From NCBI GenBank assembly GCA_964453525.1, contig CAYVOV010000012.1, positions 1 through 64,000 of the forward strand: DNA of 64,000 bases, written 5' to 3'. The stretch comes from CAYVOV01 sp964453525. GTDB taxonomy: Bacteria > Chloroflexota > Dehalococcoidia > Dehalococcoidales > UBA2162. How positions within the stretch are numbered: position 1 is the first letter of the stretch; each line of letters opens with the position of its first letter. The notes under the pieces were generated by a model. That model was not told the DNA's origin, did no database searches, and saw nothing but the letters and a program-made list of their open reading frames with translations. Of the stretch, positions 26,455 to 34,475 are shown one piece after another. The translations under genes and the position numbers were made by a program.

Positions 26455-28284
26455 TTAGTATCCCATGGATTCCTTTAGTGCCTCGTCTATCCAACAGTAT
26501 GTAAAGTAACGGTGATGCCCATCATTACCTATATCTATGCAACCGTAGAAATTCTGCAGCCACGGCCACCACATGTAATAAGTTTTTTCTATTGGCACCC
26601 ATACTCCCCAGGCTTGCTCGAGAATGAACGGGCTTATCTCTTTCAACAATCGCGCGACCTCATTATCGTCCAATCCAAGGGCTGCCGAAATCTTGTTATA
26701 GGTCTCCCTGGTACGTGGGTGTTCGAAGAAACTGGGGTCGTCGGCACTCTCTGAACGGACTTGAAGCATCAGGTAAGGTATTTTAGCGGCACCACCACCA
26801 TAGATCATCTGTGCATGCGTCCTACCCCTCCTTACACTGGTTATCACAGTAGATTCCAGTGGTTTAATCTCCATATCGACACCTATATCAAGGAAGTACT
26901 CTCTAATTATGGAAAGGAAGTCCACGTCTGATCCAGGCCCACAAACAATCTCGGTCTTAAAGCCATTGGGATACCCTGCTTCAGTCAGCAGTTGCCTTGC
27001 CTTCTCCGGGTTATAGGTAAAAAGCTCCTGCACACCGCACCTTGAGTCAGGCGTTGTTGGCTCTGTTGGCATTTCTTCAAGCGGGGTGTAAAAAGGCTCA
27101 AATATCTTGAAAGGCAGGATGGGTACAGCTAACATCCAGGCGTTACCATCGTAGTAATTATCTATAATATCCTGCCGGTTTATAGCCAGATTCAGCGCTT
27201 GTCGAACCCTCAAGTCTTTGAAAGGTAGCTCTGGCTTATCAATCCTACCACAAGGAAAGAGCCAGGGGCCGAGAGTCGGAACCTCCTCCAGCTCAGGTTG
27301 TGTCTTTTTCAATTGGTCTCTATCTGTCCAACTGATACCAGCTAAGTTATCAATCTTACCTGTCCGAAATGCCGCCATCTGGGTAGATTTATCAACTATG
27401 ATCAGTTCCTTAACGCTGTCTAGATAAGGTAATCGGTTTCCCTTGCCTAGTCCAACTGGGTCCTTCATCCAGTAGTTGGGGTTCTTTACATAGGTTATTG
27501 AAGTGCCAGGAACGTAATCCGCCAGCATAAACGCTCCTGTTCCGCAAGCATTCCTCCAGTCCTTCATGTCGCCGTGTGCTGCTACCATGTCAGGCGGAAG
27601 GATATGCAAAAAGTCACTTACTTGATTTATCATCAGCCCGAGGGCTGCCGGAGGAACCTTGACTTCAAGCGTATATTTATCAAGCGCCTTTCCAGATGTT
27701 GGGCCTTGCCCAACTTTTGTGTAAGCAAGGTAAAGATAATTTGTGGGAGAGTAGAGGAATTCCCGCTCTATGCTCCAGGCCGCATCCTCAGCGGTGAACT
27801 CCCTGCCATTTACAGGCGGCTTATCATGCCAGTGGACCCCTTTACGGATATGGTAGATTATGGTTTCATTATCGGGTACATCAAAACTTTCAGCCAGCAT
27901 GCCTGCCTCCGCCTCAATACGTCCCCCCATACCCATAGTCCAGTCGACCTCGTCAGTGCCTGCTGGGCCCTTCGCCCAGTCTCCCGTCAATAGTTTTTCA
28001 TTGGTAACATAGTTAGTTGTGCAATTCATTTTAAACTGTACGGCTGGATCAAAGCCCATCGGGTCTCTTGTTAATATCGTGGTTAAAGATCCACCATACT
28101 TTGGCACTTCCGGAGGCAGTAGCTCCTCTTCTTCTTCCTCCACCTTTTCCTCTTCTTCCACCTCTCCCTCTTCTCCTATTACTACCTCTTCTTCCTCTTC
28201 TTCTACTGCCGGGCCACAGGATGCTATCACCAAGGACAATGCCATCAGGGAACTCACCATCGTCCACACAATTTTCCTTTTCAT
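26455..28284 (-). CDS. family-5 ABC solute-binding lipoprotein with Glu-rich linker
   Basis: 609 residues. The lipobox at LVIASC anchors it; residues about 30-65 form a Glu/Val/acidic spacer (EEEEEEVVIGEEGEVEEEEK) that holds the receptor off the membrane. The PF00496 fold follows: YGGSLTTILTRDPMGFDPA, EFTAEDAAWSIEREF, and the hinge VRQALNLAINR. First gene of the minus-strand catabolic run, 58 bases before carbamate kinase, and the closest gene to the palindromic operator at 28600-28639. Paralogue at 16820-18589. Permease genes are not in the window, so transport subunits must come from elsewhere. Confidence 0.92.
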   Translation of the reverse strand: MKRKIVWTMVSSLMALSLVIASCGPAVEEEEEEVVIGEEGEVEEEEKVEEEEEELLPPEVPKYGGSLTTILTRDPMGFDPAVQFKMNCTTNYVTNEKLLTGDWAKGPAGTDEVDWTMGMGGRIEAEAGMLAESFDVPDNETIIYHIRKGVHWHDKPPVNGREFTAEDAAWSIEREFLYSPTNYLYLAYTKVGQGPTSGKALDKYTLEVKVPPAALGLMINQVSDFLHILPPDMVAAHGDMKDWRNACGTGAFMLADYVPGTSITYVKNPNYWMKDPVGLGKGNRLPYLDSVKELIIVDKSTQMAAFRTGKIDNLAGISWTDRDQLKKTQPELEEVPTLGPWLFPCGRIDKPELPFKDLRVRQALNLAINRQDIIDNYYDGNAWMLAVPILPFKIFEPFYTPLEEMPTEPTTPDSRCGVQELFTYNPEKARQLLTEAGYPNGFKTEIVCGPGSDVDFLSIIREYFLDIGVDMEIKPLESTVITSVRRGRTHAQMIYGGGAAKIPYLMLQVRSESADDPSFFEHPRTRETYNKISAALGLDDNEVARLLKEISPFILEQAWGVWVPIEKTYYMWWPWLQNFYGCIDIGNDGHHRYFTYCWIDEALKESMGY

Positions 28285-28599
28285 CTCTTCTCCTCCTCCA
28301 CTATATTATACAGATTAATCTTTTCTGAGAATCGTCGCGTATTCGACTATTATCTTTTGATATCTCATTTGTCTTCTCTCAAGGGTGCACCTCCTTAATT
28401 GTTCATGTTGCTAAATCTGACTACCTCCGGGGCTCCTGTGCTGGGAGGGAGCACAATGACAACGTAAGATACGACTTAAAGGAGAAAAAGCTGCGGCACT
28501 CTGACTTTTCATTATAAAACCAGCACCTATTACTTTAAAAGATGGACCAGCTCTTGGCTATAATATCTTCTGTATGACTTTGTTAATGACACTATTAAT

Positions 28600-28639
28600 T
28601 TAACGTATCGTATACGGGATTACGTATACGATACGTTAA
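28600..28639. promoter_or_regulatory. 17-bp-arm palindrome, candidate operator of the catabolic operon
   Basis: TTAACGTATCGTATACG (28600-28616), six-base spacer, and its exact reverse complement (28623-28639). Each arm contains CGTATACG, so two overlapping dyads exist. It lies about 315 bp upstream of the first catabolic gene and 700 bp from the MarR gene. The symmetry and AT-rich flanks suit a dimeric repressor (MarR, GntR or TetR type). Target and ligand are inferred. Confidence 0.6.
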
Positions 28640-28767
28640 CACCAATAAGGTCTTTTGTCAATAGAAATTAAAGTAACTAGTGCTTACCCTTCTTAGAATC
28701 GTTTTGTTGTCAAGCACAAAAGAGCATCCGTTGGATTAATACAAATGAACTTATGCGGGTGAAGTAA

Positions 28768-29182
28768 TCCCTTGATACTGGACGCTTATTCCCGGAAGGT
28801 AGTTGTCTACGCTTTTTCCGCAAGACTAGATACCACTGTGATGTTCACAGGGCTCAAGATAACCATAGCCGGCTACAACTGGCTTAGGGTGTTATCCATC
28901 ACTCAAACTAGGGAGCATAGTGTGCCTAAGGTGACTACATGGACGAACTCAAGAGATACTGCTTTAAAATCAGCCCAGCATACACTGGTAATCCTAGCTA
29001 GAATGTCATGATGGAAAGCTTCTTCAATACACTGAAATACGAGGAGGTCTATTTATGTGATTACCAGACCTTTGATGATGTGGTAGTTAGCCAGGCTTCC
29101 TTATTTCATTAATGAGGTCTAAAATCAGAACAGGCTTAATTCAGCCCTTGGCTACCACTCACGAAATTACTTGAGAGATTAG
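28768..29182 (+). pseudogene. IS3-family transposase (OrfB) 3' remnant
   Basis: Broken frames read the end of a DDE integrase: LDAYSRKVVVYAFSARLD near 28775, a damaged H-x-D-x-G-x-Q-Y region, then MMESFFNTLKYEEVYL near 29010 containing the catalytic Glu, and RLNSALGYHSRNYLRD-stop ending at 29182. At least two frameshifts and a missing N-terminal half make it dead. The LDAYSRK type differs from the second remnant at 30238. Confidence 0.75.
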
Positions 29183-29350
29183 TGTTTAAGCAGGGTAACA
29201 AAGGGTTATCCCACCAGGCTCTCCTAAACTTACCTGTCCAGTCATCGGGGTGCTGTCTAGGGTGCTTCCTGATAATCTCAGAGTTTGGTTCATCACCCGT
29301 CCACAGAACGTTTAAAAGAATACATATGTCCACACCATAGCACTCCGCGA

Positions 29351-29836
29351 TCATAATTCACTAGGGTCTGATGGGGGATAAGGAGTCAAATTCTTTATTC
29401 CTAGCAGTTCAATCGCTTTGTCCCGTACCTTAGATAGAAGAAACCAGAACTGAAGTTGCTCCTCTTTAGTCAACGCCGACATGATATACTCGGTAGATTC
29501 GTGCCTAGAGGCATCGCAATATACTTCGTATCCCTTCTTAGTTATTTTCGCACATATTGAGTTCTTCTTCGCCGGATCTCTTAATCTTTTAATTAATCCT
29601 CTTTTTTCCATCCTTATGAGCTGCTCTGAGACGCTATGACGTTCCCGGAATAATTGTCGAGATATTTCTGATGTAGTTGCGTCTTCGCCAAGTTTTAGAA
29701 TCTGAAATAAAACCACTGAATCATTTATCAAAATGCCGTAACGATCTAATTCCCTTTGCCGAGCCTTGTATATGAGGTGACGATTATGGTTAAGCAGGTG
29801 CCATAGTCCACTTTTAATATTTAAAGAAACCTTCAT
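29351..29836 (-). CDS. MarR-family transcriptional regulator
   Basis: About 161 residues from ATG 29836; an open frame extends up to 29935 but does not look coding. Residues about 30-125 hold the winged helix: DATTSEISRQLFRERHSVSE as helix-turn-helix, LIRMEKRGLIKRLRD after it, then the wing and dimer helices (ALTKEEQLQFWFLL). MarR dimers bind palindromes and are released by small phenolic or other ligands. It faces away from the catabolic cluster and lies 700 bp from the large palindrome, so it is a plausible but unproven regulator of that cluster. Confidence 0.82.
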   Translation of the reverse strand: MKVSLNIKSGLWHLLNHNRHLIYKARQRELDRYGILINDSVVLFQILKLGEDATTSEISRQLFRERHSVSEQLIRMEKRGLIKRLRDPAKKNSICAKITKKGYEVYCDASRHESTEYIMSALTKEEQLQFWFLLSKVRDKAIELLGIKNLTPYPPSDPSEL

Positions 29837-30080
29837 CTTCCTACTCACGTTTAAACCAATGTTGTGATGATAATAATTGGATAAATCTAGAGACGATATG
29901 CATAAATAAGTACCAGTTAATGCTATCATAATCACACAAAGATGTACAATACACCACGTTGCCTTTTAACTCCACGTAAGTTCTTAGTATCCCACGCATG
30001 ACTTTTTATTAGCCATGGTGGATCGAACTTTCCCGAGGATCGAATAATGATGTGATATTGCACAAAGTCAGGATTGTTTC

Positions 30081-30108
30081 AGAGGGAGTCCGACTCTCTC
30101 TTGTTTTT
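30081..30108 (+). terminator. possible intrinsic terminator
   Basis: AGAGGGAGT (30081-30089) pairs with ACTCTCTCT (30093-30101) with a CCG loop, followed by TGTTTTT. No coding gene ends here on plus, so it may belong to a lost gene of the IS-rich region. 29940-30235 holds nothing else I can name. Confidence 0.4.
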
Positions 30109-30237
30109 CCATTTGGTTTGACATAGAGTAATCAGCACAATGGTCAGAATTCAAAACATAATTCAAAATTCTATTGTTATTCAAATCACTTCGTAGAATC
30201 CTAAACTCAAGGCACTTATTATCCCAGATTAGGAGGA

Positions 30238-30492
30238 AGGGAGCAAGCCAGGGCCACCCAACGTCGCACTCTATCGCCACCATCCGATGAGAAGCAGCTT
30301 ACCGATGATATTATTGCCTTGGCGACCCGGTATGGCAGGTATGGCTACCGCAGGATAACGGCTATGCTTAAAAAGGAAGGGTGGATGGTAAACCACAAGA
30401 GAGTAGAAAGGATCTGGAGGAGGGAAGGATTGAAGGTACCAAAGAAACAACCCAAACGGAGCAGGTTATGGCTTAATGATGGATCCATTTAA
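30238..30492 (+). pseudogene. IS3-family transposase (OrfB) 5' remnant
   Basis: About 85 in-frame codons reading the HTH_21 domain of IS3-type OrfB: DEKQLTDDIIALATRYGRYG, then YRRITAMLKKEGW, VNHKRVERIWRREGL, and PKRSRLWLNDGSI before a stop. The catalytic domain is missing. This subgroup normally continues with IRLRPE and the DDE core, so it differs from the 28768 remnant and marks a separate dead insertion. Confidence 0.75.
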
Positions 30493-30556
30493 CATGGATA
30501 TTATGTCATTTTTCTGAATATACTCCCAGGAAAAATCAATACGAAAACAGTTTCAA

Positions 30557-30790
30557 TTAACGGTTGCGGAGACCAATAAAAAATAAAATAGCTCCAGCGA
30601 TAATAGAAGCTATTCCTGAATATCGATAGAAAAGAAGAAGCGCTTCGAGTATAAACTCTAATCTTGCAAAATTAGAAAGGTCTTGTGATAGAATGTTATT
30701 TATAGCGTCAGGAACTAAGTCAGGGAAGAGTGATTGAATAAAAATAACGATAAAGCCAAATACAATAATAAAAATACCAGTAGTTACCAT
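30557..30790 (-). CDS. small two-helix membrane protein
   Basis: 77 residues with hydrophobic segments at about 3-22 and 50-72 separated by a polar loop with DLSNFARLEFILEA, and a basic end (GLRNR). Looks like a genuine small membrane protein of unknown function. It ends 65 bases past the IS3 remnant and its start is 19 bases from the stop of the basic repeat protein upstream, in the same direction. Confidence 0.55.
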   Translation of the reverse strand: MVTTGIFIIVFGFIVIFIQSLFPDLVPDAINNILSQDLSNFARLEFILEALLLFYRYSGIASIIAGAILFFIGLRNR

Positions 30791-30808
30791 AGCGTAACTA
30801 AGCCCAAC

Positions 30809-31072
30809 CTATGATGTCTCCTGAATACTCTCCACTATCATACCGGCAAGTAGCTTAAGGAGATAACGAGCTTGCTGCGTCTTGCTTCGGGGTAACTTAC
30901 TCACCCTTGCCTTCCACCGTTTGAAACGTTCGCTTTTAAGCACAGCAGTTTTTAAGGAAGCAACTTTGTGCCTTTTAGGCACAGTCGTTTTTAGGGAAGA
31001 AATCCTCTGCTTCTTTGGCGCTCCGGTTTTTAGGGATGCAGTTTTTCGCTTTAAAGAGTTCTGTACAGCCAC
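30809..31072 (-). CDS. small highly basic protein with internal tandem repeats
   Basis: 87 residues, about 25 of them Lys or Arg. The first 50 residues are three to four imperfect copies of a 14-15-residue unit with the shape K-(R/K)-x-(T/V/I)-(A/S)-S-L-K-T-(G/T/A)-(A/V)-(P/L)-K; the DNA shows the same 42-45-base period around TTTTTAGGGA. After that comes FKRWKARVSKLPRSKTQQARYL. Composition is like histone-H1 or HU-tail proteins, so nucleic acid binding is possible, but this is inference. No homologue recognised; it lies in the island. Confidence 0.5.
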   Translation of the reverse strand: MAVQNSLKRKTASLKTGAPKKQRISSLKTTVPKRHKVASLKTAVLKSERFKRWKARVSKLPRSKTQQARYLLKLLAGMIVESIQETS

Positions 31073-31169
31073 TACCGATGGACCCCCCTGTTTATCTAAT
31101 TTTTACTGTATACTCTTTGCCCTTCATTAACGATACCTTAAACATTCGCTTTAATAAATCATCATTTGG

Positions 31170-31517
31170 TTAATACAAATAGTCAATTAGTAGCATTGTA
31201 AAGATATATAAGGATAAAATTGGACAAAAAGAGAGACGGAAGAAGAAAGAACAGAACATAAGGTCATAATTAATAAGGATATTGAAAAAGATATCTAGAA
31301 GCTGTAGTATCATCTCATTTTCTCTAATATTTGGACATGCTAAATGTGCTCCACGTGGCGAAACGGCGAATTTGTAAGCCTTTTTATTTTTATGACCTTT
31401 TGATGAAACAAAAGGGTCTTTTGTCATATTTGAAAACCTTGCTAGATTTTCATCAATCTGAGAGTTAGTTAGATACTTACCAAATTTGCCTGCTTCTTCT
31501 AATAACACTGCTGGCAA
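31170..31517 (-). CDS. doubtful hypothetical protein
   Basis: 115-codon frame. The first 55 residues (ending KAYKFAVSPRG) look protein-like. The last 60 are hydrophobic and Phe/Ile/Leu-rich in AT-rich DNA and may be non-coding. It contains a 22-bp sequence also found, at 20 of 22 positions, at 4935-4956. Could be a truncated gene of the island. Low certainty. Confidence 0.25.
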   Translation of the reverse strand: MPAVLLEEAGKFGKYLTNSQIDENLARFSNMTKDPFVSSKGHKNKKAYKFAVSPRGAHLACPNIRENEMILQLLDIFFNILINYDLMFCSFFFRLSFCPILSLYIFTMLLIDYLY

Positions 31518-31722
31518 TACCTGCTACTGCTTTCGTAATAATGTCCAAGAGTGAGTTTGAATAAGGGAGTCTTACCACAACCTGAGTAAATAGGGAAGTA
31601 ATTACTACATAGTTTCAATCTGCACGGATTTCTCGAAACTATTTGCTTAACAGTAATTGGTAAATGTTAAGTAACAGACCGCAAGCTGGATGATACTCCC
31701 TGATGTGTTCGCGTGTGACTAT

Positions 31723-32634
31723 TTACACTCTAAGTCTGTCAGCAACTCCGTACTTCAAGTGGCGCTCCCTGACATCGCCGTCCGCCAGATTGGCATAGTG
31801 ACGGGTCATCTGAAGCGAGCTGTGCCCAAGTTTCTTTTGCAGGCTGAAAGGGTCACCGCCGTTTCGCAGATACAATACCGAGCTTGTATGCCGTAACTTA
31901 TGTGGATAGCAATTTTTAAGGCCTGCCTTCTTACCATACCGGGTAACGATTTTTTCAATACGGCCTGGTTCTAGAGGTCTGCCATCGAATGTTAACCAGA
32001 AGCGGGCGGTACCGATAGGAACGGGGCGATGCTTCATTTTGTATTTCAGTAACGTCCTGGCTACCTTGTAACCGAAGGGGATATACCTCTCTTTTCCACC
32101 CTTTCCCATTACTCTGAGATATCCATTCTCCAGGTCGACGTCATCTTCTTCAAGAAAAGCGATTTCGGATAATCTGGCATTAGAATCGATCAGGGTAAGA
32201 ATTAGGGCATAGTCCCTGAATCCGGTGTCCGTTTTCTTATCAGGCTGGGATAACAGTATTTCGATCTCTTTCTGGGTAAATGTTGGCACCACTAACTTGT
32301 GTACCTTGGGCATTTTTACCTTCTGCATCGGATTTTTATCAACCATCTCCTCACGGTACAGGTAACTGAAGAAGGCCCGGATTGCCCGCGCGTAGGTCTC
32401 AATCGACCGGGCGCTTATTTTATCCTGTTTCGGTTTATTGAAAGGGTGATTGAGAAACTTTGGCCTCTGCCGGAGGTCATTACCAGTGATATCATCGATA
32501 TTCTGTCTATCGGGTCCCAGGAAATCACTGAAGTAGGTGACACTGGAGGTGATCCAGCGTGCCGTCTTGGGGCTCTTGCCTTCTGCTTGAGCACAGATAC
32601 GATAAGCTGTCAGAGCTTCGGATAGGGTAGCCAC
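31723..32634 (-). CDS. tyrosine recombinase / phage-type integrase
   Basis: 303 residues. N-terminal SAM-like core-binding domain (about 5-105) and catalytic domain with the full set: Arg in DSNARLSEI, Lys in GKGGKERYIPF, HKLRH, LGHSSLQ and the nucleophile Tyr in MTRHYANL. The size and the GKGGKERxIPF motif fit XerC/D-like integrases of islands. It lies 108 bases beyond the 3' end of tRNA-Arg(UCU) in the same direction, the classic place for an integrase that inserted at that tRNA. The element it served appears decayed. Confidence 0.9.
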   Translation of the reverse strand: MATLSEALTAYRICAQAEGKSPKTARWITSSVTYFSDFLGPDRQNIDDITGNDLRQRPKFLNHPFNKPKQDKISARSIETYARAIRAFFSYLYREEMVDKNPMQKVKMPKVHKLVVPTFTQKEIEILLSQPDKKTDTGFRDYALILTLIDSNARLSEIAFLEEDDVDLENGYLRVMGKGGKERYIPFGYKVARTLLKYKMKHRPVPIGTARFWLTFDGRPLEPGRIEKIVTRYGKKAGLKNCYPHKLRHTSSVLYLRNGGDPFSLQKKLGHSSLQMTRHYANLADGDVRERHLKYGVADRLRV

Positions 32635-32742
32635 GGTGTTCTCCTTACTCTGACAGCTTATATCTTTTGGAGATGGCGGACTACAACTTAGTACTACATT
32701 TCGAGTATTTTTGGAGTGAAGCAGTTGCTCCCGTTGAGCGTG

Positions 32743-32819
32743 TGGCGTCCCTGGAGGGATTCGAACCCCCGACCCGCTGCTTAGAAGGCAGCCGCTCTAT
32801 CCTGCTGAGCTACAGGGAC
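32743..32819 (-). tRNA. tRNA-Arg(UCU)
   Basis: Cloverleaf on minus: acceptor GTCCCTG/CAGGGAC, D-arm GCTC-AGCAGGATA-GAGC, anticodon stem GCTGC/GCAGC with loop CTTCTAA (anticodon UCU), T-arm GGGGG-TTCGAAT-CCCTC, discriminator G and encoded CCA at 32743-32745. The 3' end faces the integrase gene, so it is a likely attachment site. I find no second copy of its 3' end in the window. Confidence 0.95.
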
Positions 32820-33084
32820 GAATGAATCACAGGTAAATTCTACGATAAAACGAGTGTCAAAACAAGCTGCAGACCAACTGCTTTGTGAATATCTGGGTAA
32901 TGTTTAAGTTCAAGGAATTCAGTAAATAATAGGGTATAAAACCTTAGCCTGCAAAGAATACATGCCTTATTTTTTGCCTGAGAAAAAAAGACTTTTTTGA
33001 GCGTGATTTTAAACCCTGTTTTTTCACCTCGGCAATAATGAAAGAATATTAAATAAAACAAGAGTGGTTAATTCACTTTTCTGA

Positions 33085-33270
33085 CTAACCAAGCTTCTCT
33101 CGCAACACACTCTTCTTGTCTAACCCTTTTTCCTTTGCAAACGCTTTGGTATGTTTACTTATCTTGTCAGCTTTTGAAAGAAGTAAAATCATGATACCCA
33201 GTAACACAAGGAAAATGCCAATTCCAACAGGTGAACCCCAACCTAGAATAAGGAACAAATCTCCAGCCAT
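33085..33270 (-). CDS. small single-span membrane protein
   Basis: 61 residues. The start at ATG 33270 is set by AAAGGAG eight bases upstream; in-frame ATGs further up lack this. One membrane segment at about 12-32 (GSPVGIGIFLVLLGIMILLL), then a basic cytoplasmic tail with KADKISKHTKAFAKEKGLDK. No family recognised. 32820-33085 and 33270-33640 hold nothing I can name. Confidence 0.6.
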   Translation of the reverse strand: MAGDLFLILGWGSPVGIGIFLVLLGIMILLLSKADKISKHTKAFAKEKGLDKKSVLREKLG

Positions 33271-33647
33271 TTCTTCTCCTTTCATTGAACATCGAGATTT
33301 ATTCGTATTATATGGGTGGGCATAAAGTATAGTCAATCAATGTATACGCAGTAAAAAGAATAACAGACAAGCTTTACTGAGTAGAGGAAGGGTGTAAAAC
33401 CATCATCCAGAAAAAGAACCCGCTAGATTTTGATTTGGTGAAAATTGCTGAGCGTAAGAAGTGGGTTATTTTGTTATTTGTTAATGAACCGAGGTAAGCA
33501 TCGAGTGAAGTTTGAAATTTGAGCAGAACAGACGGAGGACGTTAGTGTTCCTCACTACGTTTAGCAAAGACGTTAAGCTATCACGTAGGGTAATGTTATT
33601 TGCCTGTACTTAAAGACTGGAGGGTTACTAACAAACAAAAGGGAGTA

Positions 33648-34437
33648 CACCACACCGAACTAGACCAAAGGTTAACCAACCTTGTCTCGTAACACAACCC
33701 ATTGTTTGAACTCTGTACCTGGGAGGGTTGATTCATCGATGACCTTAAATCCATAACGTTCCCACAGTGCTACGTCCTCTAGAGTGTGTGTCTCCCCGTA
33801 ACAAGGTAATTTGTCCTTGTCAGCTATTGCTAACATTGCTTCTATTAAGATTTTACCGTACCCTTTCCCTTGAAACTCAGGATTAACACCAACATACCAT
33901 CCATACCAGTGGCGGAAGGGAGCATAACGTTTATGTAGTGAGTTTAAAAAATTACCAACAGAAATCATTCTTAAGATAGTCTTTATACCTATCTTGAAAA
34001 GGTAGGATAACATCCCACTCCGAATCATTTTCCAGATGGCGTAGTCGGCGTTTTCAGAAGGAAGCCAAACTATTACGCCTTCCAGCTTCGGAGATGTTGC
34101 ATAAACTACACCGTACAAAATCCCATAGCGAACGAAAACTTCTAAAAAATAGGGTGATTTCTTTTTTCTTTCATACCCATCTGGAATAAATGCTACGTGT
34201 AACGGGTAGTCAGCAAAAGCTTGGGCAAGAACGTTGCCTGCTGCTTTAGCCTGGGACTTGGTTACACGGACAAGATTATCCAAATCATCTGACATTACTA
34301 TTTCCTCCTTTAAGCTGGGGGAATCGTTTCATAATGTGTGTTTGGACTATACTCCTGCTCCTTTTTATTGTCAATACTATAACTAATACTGGAGCATAAG
34401 GACAAATAGGGGAAGGAGAGCACCACACCAAACTAGA
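33648..34437. repeat. 17-bp direct repeats flanking the GNAT gene
   Basis: CACCACACCGAACTAGA at 33648-33664 and CACCACACCAAACTAGA at 34421-34437 differ at one position and lie in the same orientation on either side of the acetyltransferase gene. They could be footprints of insertion of this gene or chance. No other copies were noticed. Confidence 0.35.
33672..34295 (-). CDS. GNAT-family N-acetyltransferase
   Basis: 207 residues. The acetyl-CoA loop reads VNPEFQGKGYGKILIEAML (R/Q-x-x-G-x-G/A type) at about 132-150, preceded by WYGWYVG and followed by LPCYGETHTLEDVALWERYGF, all typical of PF00583/PF13508 enzymes related to YjcF or Rv-type acetyltransferases. The acceptor is not identifiable. 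AT-rich relative to the core genes and flanked by direct repeats, so it may be acquired. Confidence 0.85.
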   Translation of the reverse strand: MSDDLDNLVRVTKSQAKAAGNVLAQAFADYPLHVAFIPDGYERKKKSPYFLEVFVRYGILYGVVYATSPKLEGVIVWLPSENADYAIWKMIRSGMLSYLFKIGIKTILRMISVGNFLNSLHKRYAPFRHWYGWYVGVNPEFQGKGYGKILIEAMLAIADKDKLPCYGETHTLEDVALWERYGFKVIDESTLPGTEFKQWVVLRDKVG

Positions 34438-34475
34438 ATTGAGAGATATTGCTGTTCAGCTATTTTCTTTCGTCC

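Noticed and set aside
28019..28328. Plus-strand Ser- and Leu-rich frames near 28.1 kb
   Set aside because: They are antisense reflections of the Glu-rich linker codons in the solute-binding protein.
29136..29354. Minus-strand frame after the MarR gene, overlapping its stop
   Set aside because: The second half is antisense to the IS3 remnant, and no protein family or RBS is seen.
32840..33061. 73-codon minus-strand frame upstream of tRNA-Arg
   Set aside because: AT-rich, Phe/Leu/Lys composition, no RBS, no similarity.
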